From Raphanus sativus (taxonomy: Eukaryota > Streptophyta > Magnoliopsida > Brassicales > Brassicaceae), in NCBI RefSeq assembly GCF_000801105.2, contig NW_026615355.1:1-64000 (forward strand): DNA of 64,000 bases, written 5' to 3'. Made by a program: the position numbers and the translations under genes. Numbering within the stretch: the stretch's first letter is position 1; each line of letters opens with the position of its first letter. The notes beneath the pieces are model-generated. The model did not search any database. It was not told the origin of the DNA and saw only the letters and a list, made by a program, of their open reading frames with translations. Of this stretch, positions 21,930 to 33,296 are shown one piece after another.

Positions 21930-24492
21930 ATCGCACCGGCTATTCTCTCCAAAGCATCGTCTTCAATCTCCACCGTTATTCCATCCCCATTAGAGAGACG
22001 TTTCTTCAAAGACTCTGCGGTCTTGTTCTTGATCAAACCAAAATCAACAGGTCTAAAGACAATAGCATCGTCAGCTAAAGCCACTAGCGTGTGCACAAAG
22101 CTACTACTATCTTCTTGATCATGCTCCACCGTTACATCACTAGACGAATCAAACTCAGCCGCTTCGTTCAGATCAAAACATATTTCCTTCCTCTGCTTCG
22201 CCTGGTCACTACAAAGCCAGTTCGGTTTTCGTTTCCGGGTTCTGCAAACAGACAGCCTCAGCTTCCATCCTCTGCTCACAACAAGACTCTCTAGTCTTGC
22301 TTCGTCGATGGGAGCAACGTTTTCAGCTAAACCTAGCGATGAGTTCGCGGTGAGGATGATAATAACGTTACCAAGACTAACCTCTCGCCCATACGAATCG
22401 AATATCCTCCCACGTTCCATCGCTAGCTTCACGTTGTTACGCAGCAACACATCAGCTTCGTCGATGTCTTCCATTACAATAACCGCAAACGGGTTTCTCC
22501 TAACCGTTTCCGCTAATCTATCCAACGCCGTTTTACCACGAAGGCTTAAACCGTCATCAGTCCTTGAACCAGAACCGAGGCTAATAGTTATGGGTTCGGT
22601 TCCCGAGACAAGATCTGATAAGGCCGACGCCATTTTGGTCTTCCCGGTTCGGTCTGGACCAGTGAACATCAACCAAATATCTCCCTTTGACTTCCCGTTT
22701 CCGTGTTTGTGTTCTGCAATGGCTGATGCTACTGAAGAAGCTGCGTCGTGCTGCCACCAAACGCTTTTAGCTAAGCCCTTTAGTAGCTTCTTGAATAAAT
22801 CGATATCGAACGAATCTCCAGTCTTCTTGTCTGGTGAGGATACAACTCTGTTGGACCGTCCAAGAACCAAATCTGTGCCGACCGGACTCCCTGGTGGAGT
22901 TATGTCCGATCTTGAGTTTGGTTTTGGATGTAAACGCAAACACAAGTCGTTCCATTTCTTCTGTAACTCCACAATCTCTTGATCTTTCGTCTACAAGAAA
23001 AAAATATATATATTAAAAAATTCAATTTTCACATTCTTGTTTCTTACTTGTGATGAAAGCAACTTTATCAATAAAAACTTACAAGTTTCTTGTAACCTAC
23101 GTCATCGCCTTTAGCGTTCTGCAGCCACTGTGGCAAGACCGACCGGTTATTTCCGGTTAAGGAATTTTCCAATTTCGCCACGTCGTTCTCATAACTCCGC
23201 AAACACCGAGAGCAGCAGCTCATTTTTCCTGTCGGAATCTGAATGCTTCTTGTCGGAGATATTATTAATTCCTTTGAGATGATATTACTGCTCGCAAGCC
23301 TGGACAAAACAAAAAACTAAAAATTGAAACTTTGGTCTAATTTATGAGCTCAACTGAAAAAAAAAAAAAAAAAGACAAACCTTTGGAACATGGTCGGAAG
23401 AGGCGATTTAGCAGCGATCGGAATCGCTTGAAGATCGCAATCATTCTCCATCGAAGGGTAATAAACTTGACAACGTAGATAAGTCTCACAAGTGGCCGTA
23501 CCAATGAAACACAACCTTCCTTTGTATCTCTCCAAAAGCTTCCTCATCTCCGCAACAGCTCCTCCTCCGCCACCATTCCCCGCTAACCACTTCAAATCGC
23601 CGAGATCGAGAACAACACCACCGGTTAATTCCGAGTTACCTAACCGGGTCTCCACTAAACCGGAGATTTCACCAAACCTAGATAACTCCTTCTCTAACCG
23701 GATCACCTGGAAGTTGCGAAGCAACTCGCCGCTCTCGATCTTCCCGAGAATCTCTTCCACGAGAACTCGAGGCTCCGAATCGCCGACGAGAACCGGGTTT
23801 CTCTTCCGGGTCCGGGTCATCACCTCCGCGACACGTTTAGCTTCGTCTGTGCTCTGCTGACCTGAGCGGTTGTTTTGCTGAAACCGGGGATTGAGGTATG
23901 GATTCCGGTTAACCGGTACCGGTACCGGTCGATAACCGAACCCAATTCCAGATTGGTTAACGGTTCCGGCTTTTCTCGAGTTACCAAAAAGCGACTGCTC
24001 GATCGCGGATTTAACAGCGGGGCTAGAGAAGCTAGCCTCGCGCATGACCCGGCTCACGCTCGGGTCATCAAGAATCGAGATGATGAGCTGCTCGAGCTCG
24101 ACTTTAACCGCCAAAAGCGGTTGCTGCTGCTGCTCGGGGCAACCGCGACGCTGATGAGCCTGAGCGCGTTTTAAAGCCGCGGTCAGAGCGTTTGAGAGCA
24201 GCGGCGTCTCCTGCGTTTGCGACGGAGAAGAAGTGGTAGTAGGGAGGCGTTCGAGTGCGACGCTGAAACAGAGCTCGAGAGCTCGGCACTGGAGTGGGTG
24301 AGAGGAGTTTGGGTGGGATTTGATGCAAGCCTGTCGGAGGAAGCCAGAGGAGGATGACAAGAGCGTGGCCGCCACGTGGAGAGGCGTCGTGTGGCCGTGG
24401 TTGCGACGTGTCGCCTCTGCGATGGACTGGTTGAGAACAGACGCTGCTTCCGGCGTCAGCGTTTGCTGTATTGTAATCAAATCTGCTCTCAT

Positions 24493-25928
24493 CTCAATAA
24501 ACTAGAAAAAATAACTCTCAACAAACACACGAGAACAAGAAAGTCTTCTTTGTTGTGTTTCTTTCTATTTTTCTCGCCTTTGTTTTTTTCTTTATTTAGA
24601 AGAAACCTTTGCATAAGGAGTTTCTTGGACCGACCAATAAGAAAAGAAGAGGAAGAAAATAATGCAGAAAGGATCAACACAAAAGATGGCTTTTTAATTA
24701 CAGATAAATAAAAGCGATCAACAGAAAGGCAAAAAAAAAGAAATGGAAGACTTTTTTAGTTCTGTCTACGTCTATCTCTTCTTGAGTTACTGTGGATTTG
24801 CAGAGTATCTGCTTCTGTGTGAAAGAAGAAAATTGGTGAAGAAAAGGAAAGATCGGATCATCTGCTTCACAAGAACTTCTCAGAGCTCATCAATGCCCTA
24901 TAATATATTTGAAATTATTGGACGCCAAATGTTGTAGTTGAAGTTACGGTGGTACCCTTTGTGTCTGCAACTATAATGGGACAAAGACCTCAAAGTCATA
25001 TTAACTTGGTTTGAATATTGAGTTTCTTCCTTTTTTAAGACCATAATAAACATCCAACAATATTTGTAATCTGTATGCCTAAAATATTTGTTTTGACAGA
25101 GAAAAAGAAACTCAGACTAGGTGCTAAAAAGTAGAGTACCAAATTTTTCAGTGTCATCTTTTAAACACTTCAATGAAAAACTTCTTTCACCAAATAAACA
25201 AGGGAATCAAAGTAATCTTTTGTGTTACTATAATTAACAGATTTGAAGAATTTATTAATAAATTTTTATAATTGTGTCTGCGAGTTCATCTGGAAGGTAG
25301 ACATTTTTATGTTTGTAATTTGCTATACGGTTAAGAACTAACTTTTCAATGAAAATATTAGGCACTGATATTTGATGTAACTAATTAAACATTATGGCAA
25401 AAACAAATAGTTGTTACTTTCAGATGAGTGTGGACAAAACTAAAAAGAAAGGTACCAACTAATAAAGGAGTTTCTGATGACGCAAGAAAAAGTTGAATCT
25501 AGTCAGAGAAATGAGACCAAAATATTCACGCGTTTAAAGTAGTGCGTGTATCACTTATGTGCTTTCGTGGTTGATGATCGGGTAAAGGCAGTGCAACTGA
25601 CGCGCAAGAAAAAACGTGTGAATGAAAAAAAGAAAAAGTTTCATTTATTCCTTTTTATGGATTTTACCTTTTAAAACGAAATATCTGTTTTTCACACGCA
25701 ATCCCTGCAAAAGGAATCGCCTTAAAAAGCTTTCACCTTTTTCACATTTTGCCTTTTTATCTCCTTTTCGCCGATTTAAAAGCTCTCTTCTTTTTACTTT
25801 TTTTTGTTTAATTAATTCAATTATTAGAATTATTAGAGATTTGCAATTACTATAGAGATCATGCACACAAATTCAAAACACCAAATTGTACTTATTTATT
25901 AAGAGTGAAATACGAAAAAGATAATCGT
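24493..25928. other. SMXL2 upstream region and spacer
   Basis: The first few hundred bases are the presumed 5' leader and promoter of the minus-strand SMXL2 gene, with pyrimidine/purine-rich tracts. Short open frames such as 24743-24937 have no recognisable features. No other gene is seen. Confidence 0.5.
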
Positions 25929-26870
25929 AAGTCTCTTTGTATATATTTTTTTTTTTTGAACTGAAGTCTCTTTGTATATTTAAACAAGTGTTTCTTGGAA
26001 TTTTGATTTAATTCCCAGTTTGATAGGTTTAACAAAAGTGAACATTTTAAATAATAAATATTGCGTTGATACTGTACAATAATACTTCTTTTAAAAGAGG
26101 AAATATCCCTGCAAGGTAGTGTAGAAAAGAGTCAAATAAATAAATAATACATTGTGATGTTATAAAAGAACGATGTTATAAAAAATACATCAAATGTTTC
26201 ACGGCTCCGTTAAATTGATAGATGATTCGAAACTTAAAGTTTTACATTTGATTACTTATTAATTTATTGTATACAGATCTTTTCTTTAAAACGTGCAATG
26301 AAATTCAGTTAAAATTCTTGCAGTGAACGATGATGAACAAAACGAACATATGACTTAACTTTGAAGAAAAACAAAGAAATAATGATGAAACATTCACGGA
26401 TGATTTATGAATTTATATTTTGACTTGAATATCATAATGATGATTTAATGTCTTCTACACAATATATTGTGTTATACATTTGAAGAAGATAGAATTATAC
26501 TACAAGTTTTTTTTGTCAATCATGCTTCAACTATTATAGCTTCTGTTTTTAACCTACCATGTGCCAGTCTCAATTTTATGTCAATAATCGTTTTGAAAAG
26601 AGCATAAGTATAACTTTTATGTCAATAGAACGAGAAAAAAATGAGAAGAACCGTCAAACAAGTTGTTACAATTAACCTTTTTTAAAAAAAAAAGTTGTTA
26701 CAATTAACCTTCCCAAATGTAGCTCGTGTTTCTCAAAAAAAAAAATGTGTCTCGGGTTTACGGCATTACTTATAGGTTAAAAACTATGATTTTCATTTGG
26801 GGAAAGGTATTGCATTTTTGATGGAAATTATAAGAATTTTCAGCTTATATATCTAAGTTGAATTTTGAAA

Positions 26871-26900
26871 TATATATATACATATATATATATATATGTA
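26871..26900. repeat. AT/TA microsatellite
   Basis: An alternating ATATAT run with two CA/TG interruptions, self-complementary overall. Confidence 0.75.
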
Positions 26901-27552
26901 TATTGTTATTTATAAAATAAAACATTACCAACTGATAAATGGAAGTACCCTCTAAACTAGTTTGATATAAATTTAAAATTATACGAATTATAATAAATAC
27001 TAATAAAGGACAGCTTGAAATCCTTTTGGAACAAGGAAAAAATTATTTGCTCTCCTTCTGTTTTTTAAAGAGTATTATTTTAGATTCTTTACACAAAATA
27101 TTGTTTTTCGATTTCTAATATGATTTATACTTATTGAGTTATTATTTTGTTTAATATTAATTAAAAATACATTGATTTTATAAATGAAATTATCTGTCTC
27201 AAATATTATTATTTGTCTCAGATATTATTGATTAAATGAATATAATTAATGAAGTATAAATGAATTTCAGTCATATACTCTTTATGTTTCATCCTTATGT
27301 TTCATAGTAAATATCATTCTAAATTTTTTTTTGTTACACAAAAATGTCACCTTACAATTTCAATACAAATTATAATTATTTTCAGCTGAAAATAAATTGC
27401 AAACTGCATTGGTTTTATAAATAATTTTATTTTCTCAAATATTATTAATTAAAGAGGTATAATTAATAACAAATTACATATATTTTCATCACCTTCTTAA
27501 TATTATAAAAAATATTAAAATAACAGTTATTCCAAAATTGAGAGAGTTACTA

Positions 27553-27789
27553 CTCTTTTCGTTTCGAATTACTTGTCGTTTTAGAGTAAAATTTTCGTTT
27601 CAAAATAAGTGTTGTTTTCGGTTTTCAATGCAAAATTTATTAATTTATTCTTTATTCTATTTTTTATTGGTTGATATATAGTTAGGTGTATTGGTAATAG
27701 TATTTTTATTTTGAAAATATGTAAAATAAAATGTTTTTTTAATCTATGTGTATAAATCTAAAATGACAAATAATATGAAATGGAGGGAA
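27553..27789. mobile_element. Stowaway-like MITE (237 bp), AAACGACA subfamily
   Basis: Left end CTCTTTTCGTTTCGAATTAC and right end ATATGAAATGGAGGGAA are inverted copies with mismatches, and the interior has TTGTCGTTTTAGA opposite CTAAAATGACAA. TA flanks both sides (27551-27552, 27790-27791). Another CTCCTTCTGTTTTTTAAAG at about 27052 may be a separate end fragment. Confidence 0.75.
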
Positions 27790-28491
27790 TACTAAAAATG
27801 TTTAACCGAGACTTGTTACCAACTCAACTCAACTCAACAATCACCTTTTTCATTATTTGGATAAAGAATATTAAATGCAGAGACAAGAATGGTAAGGTCA
27901 TCACATGTATCTGCGAGCCGATCCAGAAAATTCAGAGACCATTTAATACACGATCTATTTAGTGCAAAAAGACTTTTTTGATACGTAAAAAGACTCTTAA
28001 ATTCATTTGTCACCTCTCATCATTGCAATATGCCTACGTAGCTTAATAGTCTAACATTCATGTAACAGTGTAAGATTAAATAGTCTGTAAGATTTAATAG
28101 TCAGAAATCAGAACCAATTATGCATTAGACCACAGTTCATACGAATGATAATTAAATACTGACTTATCATTGACAAAAAAAAATACTGACTTATAATGAT
28201 ATTCATATATTCATCTAGTTAAAGATGAATAAATTAATTGTCAGCAACTTCAAACAAGGGCTAGAAAAACCTGAATTATTTTATTTTTTTTTGGTAAAAA
28301 ATTATTTTATTCGTTGTGAATGATTCCAATACCTTTAGTTTTCCGGAAAAAAAAAATGATTCCAATACCTTTTAAGAACGCCGTAATAATTGTTCTCCTC
28401 TCGCACTATCAATTTTTTATAGATAGAAGAGAAAGTAGAAAAGATTAAAAATAATTAGGGTAAGAGTAACGCACGCTTTGCCTTTAGGGCT

Positions 28492-28549
28492 ACGCGTTTA
28501 TCGAGTTCACTCACTTTTTAACCAACATCTCCTTTGCAGCCTTTTTTTT

Positions 28550-28605
<56 letters not shown>

Positions 28606-28652
28606 TGCAAAGGAGATGTTGGTTAAAAAGTGAGTGAACTCGATAAACGCGT
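28492..28652. repeat. Long inverted repeat with a T/A-tract centre (hairpin)
   Basis: The left arm begins ACGCGTTTATCGAGTTCACT (28492) and ends in CCTTTGCAGCC plus a T-tract at about 28550. The right arm begins after an A-tract of about 45 bases and is an exact inverse, ending AGTGAACTCGATAAACGCGT at 28652. The arms are about 50 bp outside the tracts and about 60 bp with them, with no mismatch seen. Another CCTTTGCAGCC follows directly at 28653. There is no target duplication that I can define. An assembly or cloning artefact at the homopolymer is possible. Confidence 0.85.
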
Positions 28653-29526
28653 CCTTTGCAGCCTTTTTACACCAAACTTTTCTCTGTTATACTCTTCTCT
28701 TGTCCAATTCTTTAAGTTTTAGAATATAGTTGGGGAATCTCTAACCCTTTCCACTCTAAAATAAAATTTAGAGTAAAAGTATTTTAATAATAATCTATTT
28801 TAACTATATAATAAAATAAAAAATAAGTTTACTCTATATATAGAATAAATTATTTTTGTTCATTATTCTTTTTTCTACCTTAAAATATACTACCGTTGAA
28901 TTATATCGTAATTCTATTATAGTATTATCTATTTTACAGTAAAAATAGGATAAATCTTTAGAGATGGTATTAACCAATTTCTCTCACCCATATTTTATGA
29001 TTAGTGCTAAATATTATAATAAATATATATATCCCATGTTGGCAAAAAAATTTAACTAGGTAAGTCATCTACAATATGTATCTAGTAGATGTTTTTTAAT
29101 TATTATTTTTCTAAAATACAAGTATATTAGATGTTTTCGTGTCGTATATTTTAGATGTTACATCCTTTAGTATATGTTATCGTATCATATACTACTTAAC
29201 AGTGTTTTTTGGCTAAATTACTTAACAGTGTTAATAAGTTCGAAATTACAGATTGGTGTTGTATCATCCCCTAGTACCATAAACGCCCTTACAGTGAAGT
29301 CTTGAAACATATATATAAGTTCAAATATATATATTTCATAAATCAAATCACTATTCTTCTTTTAATCAGAAAATCAAATATATGCACACATATATATAAG
29401 TTCAAATATACCATATCGCTAGAACCTAATAGATACAAAAATGAGTTTGAGATCTAAAAGTAAAGTGTTAATAAAGATTTAAACTATATATCGTCGGATA
29501 TCATACTGTTCCGGTTTATATTACAA

Positions 29527-29700
29527 CAGGACCGACCCTGAAATTTCGGAGGCCTAAAATCATCTCTATGTAAACAAATTTTTTTACAAATTTGAGAGCT
29601 TAAAAATATATTTTGGGGACTTAAGTCTATGTAAATTTTTTCAAAAAATTTGGAGGCCTGTAGCAAATGTTTTATTAGGCATTGCTTAGGGTCGGTCCTG
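29527..29700. mobile_element. hAT-like non-autonomous element (174 bp)
   Basis: The ends are CAGGACCGACCCT and AGGGTCGGTCCTG, a perfect 13-bp inverted repeat. The flanks TATTACAA (29519-29526) and TATTACAG (29701-29708) agree at 7 of 8 positions, fitting the 8-bp target duplication of hAT elements. The interior holds two diverged GGAGGCCT motifs. No coding capacity. Confidence 0.8.
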
Positions 29701-30480
29701 TATTACAGAAACGAATTATATATACATGTCTAAGATCGGGTATTTGGATTATCAGAAGTTCTGTTTATCGGATCCAAAATAATGGTCTCGGATAAAATGG
29801 AAATTGTCGTGTAGCGATGAAAAAAAAGCTGACGCAAACAAGAGAATAGTTGCAAACACCGATAAACAAAAAAGTGCGAGTTTGAAAAGGAGCTAAGAGT
29901 TTCAGCTTTCTGCATTTATTACAACTTCACGTACTACTCTTGTGTCCACCTACTGTTTTCCTTTCATTTACAGTTTTGCCCTTACCTCAGAGAATTTAGT
30001 AAAAAGTGGCAAACGAAAATTAAAAACGTGGTAAATTTATGATTTACAGATTCAACTTTTTACTGAACTTTTTCCATATAAAAAAGAATCCTGATTAACC
30101 TTCACAAACTTTTTAATTTTTTTTTTGGTAAACATGTTAAGAGAACTTTGGTAAACTTTGTAATTACTTACTTACTTAGTTGAAATCTATTGATTTTTTT
30201 TCATTTTTTCTAGATTTTACCTTTGTGCAAAAATTCAGATTAATTTGATTATACCACAATACTGTAAACCAATAAAAATGCTACCGATTTTTGATAAAAA
30301 TGCTACCGACTAATGCAATCAATACATTCATCATCACAAAGTTGAATTCTCTTTGACGCGTCAGGGACTCCCAAAAAGGTCCACTTTTAATTTTTTTTTG
30401 GTCAACAGTCCACTTTTCATTTTAAAGTAGCAACAATTAACTTTTAAATAGATTTCTTTTTTTCTTTTCATAAGTATTTA

Positions 30481-31010
30481 TTAGGACTGGACAAAATATC
30501 TATAAATATTGATTTAATTCATTATTTGTCTCGATTCGAACCGAAAAATCAGAATATTTGTAACTTTACAAAACAAAACATTAACTAATATGTAATATCC
30601 ATAAGAAAAAAATATAAATCACAAATACTAATATTTTTTTTTAAAAGATGTCTGATCTGAGACATATATTTAAGGAGTTATATATATATAAGTTAATAAA
30701 TATTATATATATATTACAATAATTTTCATTTACTAAATTTATTATATTAGTTATTAAAATTTTTAAAAGTAAATAATTTTTTTGTAACAAAATATTATTT
30801 TATATATATTTTATTTTAAATTTTTTTTACTGTTCGAGTCAGATATTCAAACAAAAATCTATAAAAAATAGTTTTCTAGAACACCGAATAGTTGGATAGT
30901 TACGGATCAAATCAGAATAGATAATTAATTATTCATACGAAATTAATCAGATCACAAATACCTCGAAAAATCCATATATTCTATATCCTATTTGTGTCTA
31001 CCCTTGATAT
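30481..31010. repeat. Diverged dispersed element (GGATATCC family, copy 1)
   Basis: Starts near TTAGGACTGGACAAAATATC and ends near TGTGTCTACCCTTG, with internal ATATTCG/ATATCC-like words on both strands. The same layout recurs at 57995-58645. Ends are roughly inverted (AGGNNTGGNCA against TGTNTACCCT). Class not determined. Confidence 0.4.
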
Positions 31011-31297
31011 CCTGATCATGGACCGATGGAAAAACCTTCTTGAAAGGGTCATATTAAATTTTTTTTTATAACGCTGGGTTTGAAAAACATCAAAAGGGAA
31101 TGTATGGTGGGACACTCACAACATCAAAGAGGTCCCAACCAGAAACAAAAAAGATAGGCCAAAGTAAAGACCAGCTAATAAGAACATAAAGCAAGGGGGT
31201 CACAATGATATCAGTAGATACCTTATGAGCCCAGAACTTACTAAAGAAAAAGACAACTTAAAACCATAACACAGCACCAAAGCCTTCCAAACCAACT

Positions 31298-31426
31298 TCA
31301 CCTCTGAGCACGAGCTTCTTTTTCAATCACAGGCCATAACCATCTTGGCCCACCCGATGCAACATAAGAATGAAGTCTCTCCTCTCTAGTTACGCTTAAT
31401 GTTATCGCCTCTGCCACCGCGTTTCT
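31298..31426 (-). pseudogene. Orphan exon-like fragment (42 codons)
   Basis: On the minus strand a splice-acceptor-like TCAG is followed by an open frame of 42 codons and TGA. It begins RNAVAEAITLSVTREERL and ends SGGPRWLWPVIEKEARAQR. Base composition is much more gene-like than the surroundings from 31060 to 31440. The amino-acid make-up looks like a real protein C-terminus, but I do not recognise the family. No upstream exon is visible on the minus strand for at least 2 kb. It lies where Arabidopsis has DGK7 and snRNP-E, but it matches neither from memory. It may be a last exon left after gene loss or a fragment carried by a transposon. Confidence 0.45.
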
Positions 31427-33066
31427 CTGACACATTAGAAGACACATTTTAATTTATTTTTCTTGAGAAAAGTTTATGACTTATAATTTCGCCAATTTTT
31501 TCAAACATTAGAATACTGATGAGTAGAACGTTGAATAGCATTACAATATTAATCAACATATATAACATTTTTGTTTTGTTTCTATTAAGAATTTTGTATT
31601 GGAATAACGTTTATTTTGTTGAGAAACGTAATTACACATTTTCACATGTATATTTAAGACAATTCAAATGTTCTACCTAGATCACCATCATTATGGTACA
31701 ACTAGAAAACACTGATCATCCTACTTAAATTAATCCAATGGTAGCTTTTGTTTTGTGTTAATAATGTATGCACTATTAAAATGGTTATATTGATCTTGAT
31801 AAGATTAATAACAAATATTTTATAGATCCTTGAAAAATATATTCATAATTTTGTGTATGATTTTATAGACGAAGATACATCTAAATAAAATTTGACTTAG
31901 ATTATAGTTTGGGTAGATGAACACAGCTTCTTGTTAGTTTTTGTTTCATGCGAGTTTAATCATTTAGTGTGAACTTTCAATTAGAATTATCGAGCAAGGA
32001 AACATTTATCTCAAGGAATCTTTTTTGTTCAGCTATTCTAGACACTTGCGAGAAGTTACCACGTTTACATAGTTAAAGAATCTATCACTGTTTAAGTTCA
32101 AAAAGAATCTATCACTGCTTCAAACCCCATTATTATTCCACGATGGTGGCAAAACAAAAACCTTTAATTCCTCCGACAAGACATATTTGTTCAAAAAGCA
32201 TAAAATAAATAAATATGAAATGATGATCGCAGTTCTCTTTGTTATGTTTTAATTTTAGCAAACTATATCATATATTCCACTATCACCAAGCAAAATTATA
32301 TTACATATTATTTTTAATCCAAATTTTTTAAAAGACATTAGAGTTGTTTATTAATATAATATTATGAAAATAAACTTATTAGTGAACAAAAAAAAACTTA
32401 TTTCTCGAATGATCCAAATAATTCATTACACTGCGATCAACAATACGATGATGATCGTATCTCATATACAACTTAAAAGGCTTCTCTCGTAGAAAAATAT
32501 TTTTTTGAGTAGAAAATTATTCGATGCTCCAATGATCATAGACAAATCAAAATTTGTAATGAGGGATTTAAAAAAGAAAATAAATTAACCTGTCACTAAC
32601 ATATTAAAGACCATTTTAAATCTCAAGTAAAACCCATTAATTAGATCGAGTTCTCACATGATTTTCAATGATGGCTCACTTTTCTTTCTTATACTAGTAA
32701 ATACAAAATTTTAGGTGTACTTTCAGTGATTCAAATGACACATGATGCCGCACTTATTTGTTTAGAAACATCCTTAGCTTCAATATTATATTTTTTATGA
32801 GAAGGAATATTTTGATGATAATTAGACTATCTCAGAGATTTCATAAATTTCAACAACATATTCAAAACTTGGATATAGATATGTTTGCATAATGGAATAT
32901 TAGTTTCATGTGAGTTCACTCTTCATCCTATGACACTTCTAAACAGGGTGTCCCAACTCCCAACCCCAGCTGATTTAAACTACCACACAAAAATCATTTA
33001 AAATTCGGTCTGGATTAATATATCCTTCCATCTGGTTCATCCTCAAGTTCAACTATATAATAATTA

Positions 33067-33294
33067 CTCCCTCTGTTTCATTATAAGTGTCGTTTTAGAC
33101 TTGTGCACACGGATTAAGAAAGCATTTAATTTTGCATATTTTCAATATAAAAACATCATTACCGATACAATTCAACCAATAGAAAAATAGAATGGAGAAT
33201 AAAGTTAATAAATTTTGTATTGAAACTCTAAAACGACACTTATTTTGCAACAAAAAAATTCTCTAAAACGACACTTAATATGAAACGGAGGGAG
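33067..33294. mobile_element. Stowaway-like MITE (228 bp), AAACGACA subfamily
   Basis: Left end CTCCCTCTGTTTCATTATAA and right end TTAATATGAAACGGAGGGAG are inverted copies with few mismatches. GTGTCGTTTTAGA is mirrored by TCTAAAACGACAC. TA flanks at 33065-33066 and 33295-33296. Same subfamily as 27553-27789 and 44380-44618. Confidence 0.88.
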
Positions 33295-33296
33295 TA

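Larger units (their letters stand above)
16202..24492 (-). pseudogene. SMXL2: SMXL2-type Clp-like repressor gene, interrupted by a copia element
   Basis: SMAX1-LIKE 2 is a nuclear ClpB-like co-repressor destroyed during karrikin/strigolactone signalling. Exons on the minus strand: 24492-23381, 23299-23083, 22990-21930, then, beyond the inserted element, 16385-16202. Without the insertion the frame would give 857 aa. Visible parts: double Clp-N region (MRADLITIQQTLTPEAASVL onward); P-loop GPDRTGKT at about 554-561; the RGKT degradation motif at about 594; the EAR motif FDLNEAAEF at about 715. The element lies after ALERIAGAI, with a 5-bp target duplication (ATCGC on the plus strand). The last roughly 60 codons (WLSKISLEEWLDEAMG through SSVTTVVV) are stranded on its far side. 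Reading on into the LTR adds about 20 foreign residues and a stop at 21863-21865, giving an 818-aa product. The truncated protein keeps P-loop, RGKT and EAR, so loss of function is likely but not certain. Confidence 0.93.

Noticed and set aside
22308..22982. 224-codon plus-strand ORF opposite SMXL2 exon 3
   Set aside because: It is the complement of a GC-rich coding exon. The minus-strand translation has clear SMXL2 motifs.
25622..25866. Overlapping lysine/phenylalanine-rich ORFs on both strands
   Set aside because: Low-complexity A/T tracts read in frame give such peptides; no features.
28550..28600. Long A-tract considered as the tail of a plus-strand retroposon
   Set aside because: The arms on both sides are exact inverses rather than direct repeats, so a simple A-tailed insertion with target duplication does not fit.
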